A stretch of DNA of 64,000 nucleotides. It comes from Cyclina sinensis. Lineage: Eukaryota > Mollusca > Bivalvia > Venerida > Veneridae. This document shows positions 57,400-64,000 of the stretch, piece after piece. The stretch's first letter is position 1. Each line of letters opens with the position of its first letter. The position numbers and the translations under genes are program-made. A model generated the notes under the pieces. It was given only the letters and a program-made list of their open reading frames with translations, was not told where the DNA came from and made no database searches. Where the stretch lies: positions 45,274,627-45,338,626 of the forward strand of contig JAAONU010000013.1 of assembly GCA_012932295.1 (NCBI GenBank), given 5' to 3'.

Positions 57400-58337
57400 T
57401 TAAAATTATTAAAATCATGGACATTGTTAAAATCTTCTGCTCCTTCATTCAAAGACTAATTTACTTCAGAGATCATAGTTTCAAAATATGTTTTAAAATC
57501 GTGCCATTGTAATTCACAATTATTACTTCCCTTTTGTTTTTTTATAATAGCGCAAAAATCACGTGGCTTACTCTTTTTTAAATGTTCAACATTTTTATTT
57601 GTTGCAATTTGAAAGAACGACGCTTTTTCTCAAAAACATGTTTGTTTACTTTAAGTTGAACTAATTCTAATCGATCAGACTCAGTGTGTGACATATTCAA
57701 CTGTTTGAATGCATTTTTGTACAAGCACTTTACTTCCCTACAGTCTAAATCAAACCACTTTGAGGAATCATCAATTTCAGTTACCTCAAATCTTGGAAAT
57801 GTACAATCATATTTAAAAAAAGAGGATCTGCCACTTCCCTCACAACTCTCGTGAATAAATTCCCCGTATTATTTACACTGTTTGCATTATTTACATCAAA
57901 TTTCAGGAATATATCATTCAAAACTGGCAATTTTGCTATTAATCGAGGACGATATAATTCTTTATCATCATCGCTCCATTTTATATACTCATAGTTGAAT
58001 ACTTTAGATCCATTTGCGTTTGTTGAGTTACACAAAATGTCAAAATTTAGGCAGCATGGTCGCTGAAATCATTAAAGTTACAGACATGAAAATTAGTTAT
58101 CATTTCAAAATCTTTTTCACACAATAATAAATAATCAATCAAGCTAGCACCATTGTAATTATAGCATGTAAAAACGCTTTTCCCAAAATCATCACCTAAG
58201 CGAACGTTTGGTATTCTAAGGGAGGTAGCTTTGCACATGTCTATTAATTTATTACCACATGACTTACTTCTCTCGTTCATTGAAAATATTGGCAAGGGTG
58301 TATCAATACAATAATCATCGGAGTCGATGTCGGGCAT
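57400..58337 (-). pseudogene. LINE fragment: endonuclease C-terminal half and EN-RT linker
   Basis: Minus strand: 58337-58047 encodes the endonuclease from MPDIDSDDYCIDTPLP to GASLIDYLLLCEKDFE and FNDFSDHAA (SDH catalytic box present). The frame at 58035-57781 continues the linker region (YRPRLIAKLPVLNDI). A weakly coding stretch continues to about 57420 with a KPRDF-type motif that precedes RT in such elements. The RT itself is missing. The fragment starts abruptly at 58337, next to the 58338-58732 repeat. Confidence 0.78.
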
Positions 58338-58732
58338 ACTTCTTATCTACTATTGTATTTTAAAAAATCCGACCATATAAATATACTCATATGTTTTTTT
58401 CCCAAACACAGTTGTAACCAGTAAGCACCAATTTGTTAAAATGGTATCAAGGAGAAGAATTGAATAAGACTTTGTCTTTCATTCTCATCCTTTTTGTATG
58501 TATATTTTCTTGGTATCAAGGAGAAGAATTAAATAAGACTTTGTCTTTCATTCTCATCCTTTTCGTATGTATATTTTCTTGATTTGTATGTGTATATTAT
58601 AATCTATATGTTATAAATATTCTGAGAAATAAATATGTTTAAAATAACTTTTGTTTTGAACAAACTCGTCAGAGGTGATTAAAATCCATATTCATCACAG
58701 ATATTGTTTAAATTTGATCCAAATGATGTCCC
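58338..58732 (+). repeat. Dispersed repeat, LINE-3'-end-like, copy 2, with 69-bp internal duplication
   Basis: Same as 9004-9330, in the same orientation. The segment 58442-58510 is duplicated as 58511-58579 (tggtatcaaggagaagaatt...). It adjoins the endonuclease fragment at 58337 without intervening bases, which suggests insertion into that fragment or a recombination junction. Confidence 0.8.
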
Positions 58733-60245
58733 TGTCTATTAAAAATGGTTAAACCTTTGCAGGTCGATGTTAAATTCACGCCTTGGCCACTATCTTTCTA
58801 ATCAATAAAGAGATGGCTTTGATAATTCTTGATAATTCTTTTGAACTTGAAACGTTTGACTTTGCCTTTTCATGCCAGACAGGTTCATTTTTAAACCTGT
58901 CGCGTCAGCGACAATGTTTAAAGTTATAACCAAGTTGCAAAATTTCATCCCGGCTCATCCTACAATTTCTCTATTCAGACAGAATAAAGCCAGAGACAAT
59001 GTCCCCAACGCCTGTTCACAAGGGAATTCATTCTACTGAAAAAATAGTCCTTTTAAAAACGATGAATATAAAATTGGAAGTTCTTCATAAATACGGTAAT
59101 TTAAATTGGATTTTTAAAGAAGATTATTTCACAGTGAAAAAAAAATGACGATAAACTTTGAAAAATATTGCGAAACAAAAGTGTACCGTTTCTGTTTATG
59201 TAGCACGAACTACAAAGAAAGTGATCAAGTGTGGACAAATTTTGTGTGAGCTGAGGTATGTTCTTTTCTAATTTTCATTCTTTCAGTAAAGTCGTGGTAT
59301 TTTTTTATAGCAATCATTTTTACATGTGTAGATCTATCATTTGTTCAGAAAGGTGTAGAATTTCTTCCCGCGATAGGCATTAGTGATTTAGAAATTACAT
59401 GGGGATAGACTACTATGAATTCAGGAGCCGACTTGCATGAGTTTCTTGTAAAGGATATTCAGTGTTGTCGTAGAGGGAGAGCGCTTTCACTTTTTATTTC
59501 ACAATTAGCACTAGCAAAGTAATGCGTGTTAAGAATATTTGCAAAAATCGGTATCACGTGTAAACAATTTCATTTGAAAAAGCAATAAACTTTCCAAAAA
59601 ATCATAAAACAATTATAGATTGCACCTTTAACGGTTATAAAAATATCATTCTAAAGATTTTTACGCAGTCTCAACATTTATAGTTCAGGATATTGCTGCA
59701 ATCATGTTTCTATAATTTTCTTTGTTGTTGATCTGGTCACGTATTATGTGCATGTAGGTGATTGTGTAACATTAAATCATCCAATGAGAGGAAGGGTTCC
59801 TCTGACCCGGATGTTGAATTTTCATGTATGTAGACAAAAGAAGTTATTAAGAGTCATTTTCTCACAATTTGCTGGAAGATGTAAGTATTTTTGTTCGTGT
59901 GTAAAATGCCCACATAACTTTTTGAAAAGATATTTAAGTTATCAAAATCGGCTGAGTTTATAGCACCGCATTGAGAAGCAATCGAGGAAAGTTTGTGTAT
60001 GGCGGCCGCCATATTGAATTTGCAGATAACAATGTCGACAAATTTCCCGGTCTGATTTAAAAATGTAAAGAGTCTTCATATTCTACATTCCTCAATTTCG
60101 GCGGGAGTAGACTTGAATTTATATCAACTATTGAAAGAAGAAAGAAATTCCACCTTTTGAGTGTATTCATTTGGTTTAGTTTGAACTCATGAAGCACTTG
60201 CTTCCTCTACCACTTAAACTAAACTGGAATTTAAAGCGACTGAAA
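58733..60245. other. Intergenic DNA; a YY1-like palindrome near 60000
   Basis: No gene is supported. At about 59998-60016 the sequence atggcggccgccatattg contains a YY1-type motif in both orientations. It could mark a transcription start, but no exon is identified nearby. Confidence 0.45.
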
Positions 60246-60249
60246 CAAT

Positions 60250-60865
60250 AATTTGCTGATTTTTTTTTTCTTTAAAATTAAAGAGAAGTTAATATACTAT
60301 GAAAAAAACACATAATATTATGCTTCTATACACCATGAAAAACTGAAAAAAAAGTTTTGATCAATCTGACTGAAGTTCACGATCTCCCTCTGGTTAGATC
60401 TGAAGACGACGCATTTATTCTTCTCGATAACCTGGAATTTCCACTGTTGTTCCCAGCCAATGACACTTAAGCTTATGACGCATCTCGATAGCTTACATGT
60501 ACACACGGCATGTTCAGACAGCGTGTAAGCTTATCTAACATAATAATGTTTGTTATCGGAAACGAAAAATGCTTAGATATTTGGAAAAAAAATAATATTC
60601 TGCACCAACATTAATTGATATAACCAGGATTCGAACCCATGACTTTTTGTTCAGTAAAGTCTAGAGCTACAATCTACACCACTGAGCGATAGCGTCTAGA
60701 TATAAAATTCGGTCAAAATTAATGTTATAACTAATGCATCTACCCATGACTAACAGGGTAAATTTTTTACCGATAAAAGTGTGCAAAACTTTATATTTTG
60801 ATGTTTTTCTGTAACAAAAAAAAAGTCAGTAACTTAGTTTAGATATATTCTTCACAATTACAGCA
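60250..60865 (-). repeat. Dispersed repeat containing a tRNA-like segment, copy 2
   Basis: Blocks match 35695-35790 and 35240-35420 but in the opposite order. The tRNA-like segment at about 60618-60700, minus strand, has an A-box-like CGCTCAGTGGTG and a B-box-like GGTTCGAATCC. The acceptor ends do not pair. A further word at 60829-60860 (gtaacttagtttag) recurs at 37407. Confidence 0.6.
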
Positions 60866-61436
60866 AGAATTTCAAGATGTATACACATTTTACTTTTTTT
60901 CATGATCGGCCCATCTGTGTGTCAGTCGCTTTAAGACAATCTAATATTCTTGATCAACTTAATCTATCTGATTTAATCCAAAATTCCAGATGTTCTTGTA
61001 CTGGAACAAAGCCTTATTCCATCTTAAAAAACAATAACTTTCAATGACAGTCTGATATATAGTTGTGTTTACAAAGTTATGCCTTGGGCTGCTTTCACAA
61101 ATGTCAGCTGGAGGCCAGGTGATAAAGCATCCTGGTTACATGGGCATTTATGGGGTAATTTTAATTGTCCAAAACACAGCTGACTCCTTGAAGAAACTTT
61201 TAAACCACATAGATATATAGTGTTTGCACCCAATGTTTTGATCTGAACTTATGATCAGACAGATATACCTTGAAAGATTTTTTTTATATTTTCCTTTCCA
61301 GTGAAATGAGTTTGAAGACCATATATGATGTGTTTCTTATCACTTATTATTTTAAAAAAAGTCATCGTGCAGAAATCAGGGTGACTTCAAAGTTTGTGGA
61401 ACTTCATAAACAAAGGTTTTCTTCTGCAGTGGTTTC

Positions 61437-62835
61437 TATGTCAGGAATAAATAGTCATCATGGTTCTCTTGTTGTGTAATTGCTTCATTTTCACTGTTTT
61501 GGTGAAAAATTCAATTATTCCTTGATTTATCTTTATCAGGCATTTGAATAAAGCTTTGAATCAAGGAAAAAGGTAAACTCTGAAATACCTGTTAAGTGGT
61601 TAAGAAAAAAGTCAGCCTACAGATTTTCAATCTGTTCTTTGTAAGTTTTCTCATCTTTTCTTAAAGCTGTTTTGTACATGGGCAACTTTTCTTTTATTAA
61701 ATTATTTCATCATTTTTGTGGTTGTGACCTCAACACTGTATGAAAATTAACATGTCGTTTTTTCTTTTTTTGGTCTTGTGTGATACCACTTGATCACAGA
61801 TAATCTGAGAAACATGTAGTTAATAACAGTGATGACATATGATAGCAGTTCTTACCAAATTGATCAATTTTGACATTGTATAAACAGTTGATTCTCCATC
61901 CTGACTGATTTGAAGTTAAGGAATGTGAAGTTTGTCTTTGTTTTTCTTCCATATCTGCTGTTAGGTTGTAGCCTAGTCAAGTATTTTGTCAGATTTTTCA
62001 GTTCAGTGATTCTTACACTGCCATCAGTCTGTCTCTAGTAAGATTTTAAGGAAAATGGTTTCAATTTCAGCAGAGATAGAGTTACCTTGGCCCTCTTGTT
62101 GTGCTAAGGTTTATTTTTTCAATTTCTTGTGAAAATTCTTATATTTCTTTATTATTTTTTTTCAGGTTGTTGAATAAAGCTTGGAGCTAAGAAAGGAAAA
62201 AATACAGGTCTTACGATTTAGACAAGAGATCAGCATCCATATTTTAGAACAGTTGTGTGTAAGTTTTTTTGGACAGCTATTGTCTCATTTCCTTATTGTT
62301 TTTGTTTGTGACCACAACCTTTTATGACATTCAAGTAAGGATGTTTTAATTGGTGTGATCACTTGATCTATATCATCTGATACCAGTTCTTGTGTTTTAT
62401 TTTTATTGTGTAAGCTAGTGGTTTTCCATCACCCTCTATGACTTGAAATCTAGGAATGCTATTAACCAATTGTGTAAAACGATATGGTCATCATGAGCAA
62501 GTTTGTCAAATTTTTTACCTCCGTACATGTATGTGCTGTTTGGTGTTAAGTTGGTTGATTACATTGTCAGATGTTTCAGTTAAGTGATTCTTAGACTGTC
62601 CATCTCTCTGTTTCTAGTGAGGTATTAAGAGCATTAGTTTCAATGTCAGCTGTATAGAGTTATCATGGCCCTTTTGATGTGCTAATGCTTCTTTTGCACT
62701 TTCGATGAGCAAAATTCTAATATTCTTATATAATTCTTTTTCAGGTTGTTGAATAAAGCTTGAAGGAAAGACCTATTGGATTTTGAATTAATAAGAACAG
62801 ATCAGCATCCAGATTTTCCTTGAGGAAACATGCAA
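61437..62835 (+). repeat. Three tandem ~600-bp units, each with an exon-like cassette
   Basis: In each unit a polypyrimidine tract and CAG precede a short exon-like segment beginning (G)TTGTTGAATAAAGCTT. In the first two a strong donor follows: 61540-61640|gtaagttt and 62166-62258|gtaagttt. The third (from 62745) lacks the donor. The exon-like segments have stops in every frame, so any transcript would be non-coding or UTR. Spacing is 626 bp and 579 bp. Preceding blocks share 'tttcaat.tcagc' and 'catggccct(c/t)ttg'. Confidence 0.65.
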
Positions 62836-62929
62836 GGGATATTCCTTGCATGAAGGTCTACAAAAGTTGTTCAAATCTATCAAGAACTTGGGTTGCTACA
62901 GAAAGGAAATACTCACACTAAGAAAATAT

Positions 62930-64000
62930 TCTTTTCTGAAACCATGTCTAGTGGATCTCTACCACGTTTGTTCAGATCATTCCACTAGGGTCTAAGTTTT
63001 CCTAGCCCTTGTAGTCAATTGATGTAACACAGGCTTATGTAGGGAAAATTTTGAAAATCTTCTTGTCTGAAACCACAAGGCTTTGCGGTTTAAGATTTGG
63101 TAGCAGTTTCTAGGACCTCTATCAAATTCAGCCCTAGAGTCAAATATGGCCCTGCCCCCGGAGGTCAATTGATTTATCGAAAGATTATATAGGGAAGATT
63201 TTACATAGGCGTATAGAGAGAAAACTTTGAAAATATTCTTGCCTGAAACCAAACGACCCTGAGCCTTAAGATTGTCTTGTGAACCTCTAACAGGTTTGTT
63301 CAAATTATGCCCCTGGGATCAAATTTGGCCCCGCCCCAGGGGTCACCTTATTTAGTGAAACTTTAAAAATCTTCTTGTCTGAAACCACAAGGCCATGAGC
63401 CTTAAGATTTGGTATGAAGCATTGTCTAGTAGACCTCTACCATGTTTGTTCAAATTATTCCCCTAGGGTCAAATTTGGCCCCACCCCGGGGGTCAATGGA
63501 TTTTACCCAGGCTTATATAGTAAAACTTCAAAAATCTTCTTGTCTGAAACCACAAGGCTCTGAGATCTTAGATTTAGTATGTAGCATTGTCTTGTAGATC
63601 TCTACCAAGTTTGTTCAAATTATGTCCCTTGGGGCAAATTTGGCCCCGCCCCGGGGGTCAACTTATTTTACATAGGGAAAACTTTGAAAATCTTCTTGTC
63701 TGAAACTACAAGGCCCTGAGCCTTAAGATTTGGTACGTAGCATTGTCGTGTGAACATCTAACAAGTTTGTTCAAATTATGTCCCTTGGGGCAAATTTGGC
63801 CCCGCCCCGGGGGTCAACTTATTAAACATAGTGAAACTTTAAAAATCTTCTTGTCTGAAACCACAAGGCCCTGAGCCTTAAGATTTGGTATGTAGCACTG
63901 GCTAGTATACCTCTACTAAGTTTGATGAAATTATGGCCCTAGGGTCAAATTTGGCACTGCCCTGGGGGTCATTTGAATTCATATTCATTTATTTTAAGGG
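62930..64000. repeat. Satellite B, inverted relative to 44.6-45.7 kb, continues past the window
   Basis: Units of about 155-175 bp share 'tcttcttgtctgaaaccacaaggc', 'cctctaccaagtttgttcaaattatg' and 'tttggccccgccccgggggtca'. Unit anchors lie near 63061, 63237, 63373, 63538, 63694 and 63848. The reverse complement matches array B at 44560-45720 in word order. The open frame at 62992-63303 is a by-product. The right end is outside the window. Confidence 0.9.

Noticed and set aside
60618..60700. Possible functional tRNA gene
   Set aside because: A and B boxes are present but the acceptor ends do not pair and no normal anticodon stem forms. It was treated as tRNA-derived repeat.

Overview
The window is eukaryotic, AT-rich and dominated by repeats. 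It has phase-compatible splice junctions, many decayed non-LTR retrotransposons, a Ty3/Gypsy element and several 140-170 bp satellite arrays. The satellite architecture, an IRG-type GTPase and the style of the interspersed repeats suggest a mollusc, most likely a bivalve. That placement is inference; nothing here is a species marker.

Layout. 1-6.1 kb: a Ty3/Gypsy-type LTR retrotransposon entering from the left, whose integrase lies upstream of its reverse transcriptase (Gmr1-like order), broken by two frameshifts. 6.3-12.7 kb: an endonuclease fragment, a hAT-type MITE with matching target-site duplication, a 152-bp satellite and a LINE 3' tail. 13.5-16.1 kb: the 3' part of an unrecognised minus-strand gene with a duplicated 77-bp exon that must be used mutually exclusively. 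17.6-18.8 kb: an RT pseudogene. 19.8-20.4 kb: a short GCC-rich tandem array. 23.4-32.8 kb: two L1/Tx1-like LINEs of one family facing each other tail to tail. 35-39 kb: a dispersed repeat with a tRNA-like segment and a CR1/Jockey-like LINE remnant. 39.8-41.0 kb: an intact IRG-family GTPase coding exon. 41.7-45.9 kb: two satellites (144 bp x18, 166 bp x6-7) between GCTCACCTGAG-type termini. 46.6-47.6 kb: a duplicated promoter-like block followed by a fragment resembling a papain-fold cysteine peptidase. 48.6-51.7 kb: a minus-strand gene for a membrane-anchored protein with 13 acidic/lysine heptapeptide repeats. 53.4-58.7 kb: nested LINE remnants with two large inverted repeats. 60-62.8 kb: a second copy of the tRNA-like repeat and a triplicated exon-like cassette. 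62.9-64 kb: the 166-bp satellite again, inverted, running off the window.

Probable host genes are the IRG GTPase, the heptad-repeat membrane protein and the gene with alternative penultimate exons. They show no obvious pathway link. Most of the rest is transposon-derived. No prokaryotic operon, CRISPR array or clearly new multi-gene system is present. The most informative observations are the mutually exclusive exons, the heptad-repeat gene, the Gmr1-like domain order, the inverted-repeat complex and the nuclear-receptor-like motif repeated in the satellites.
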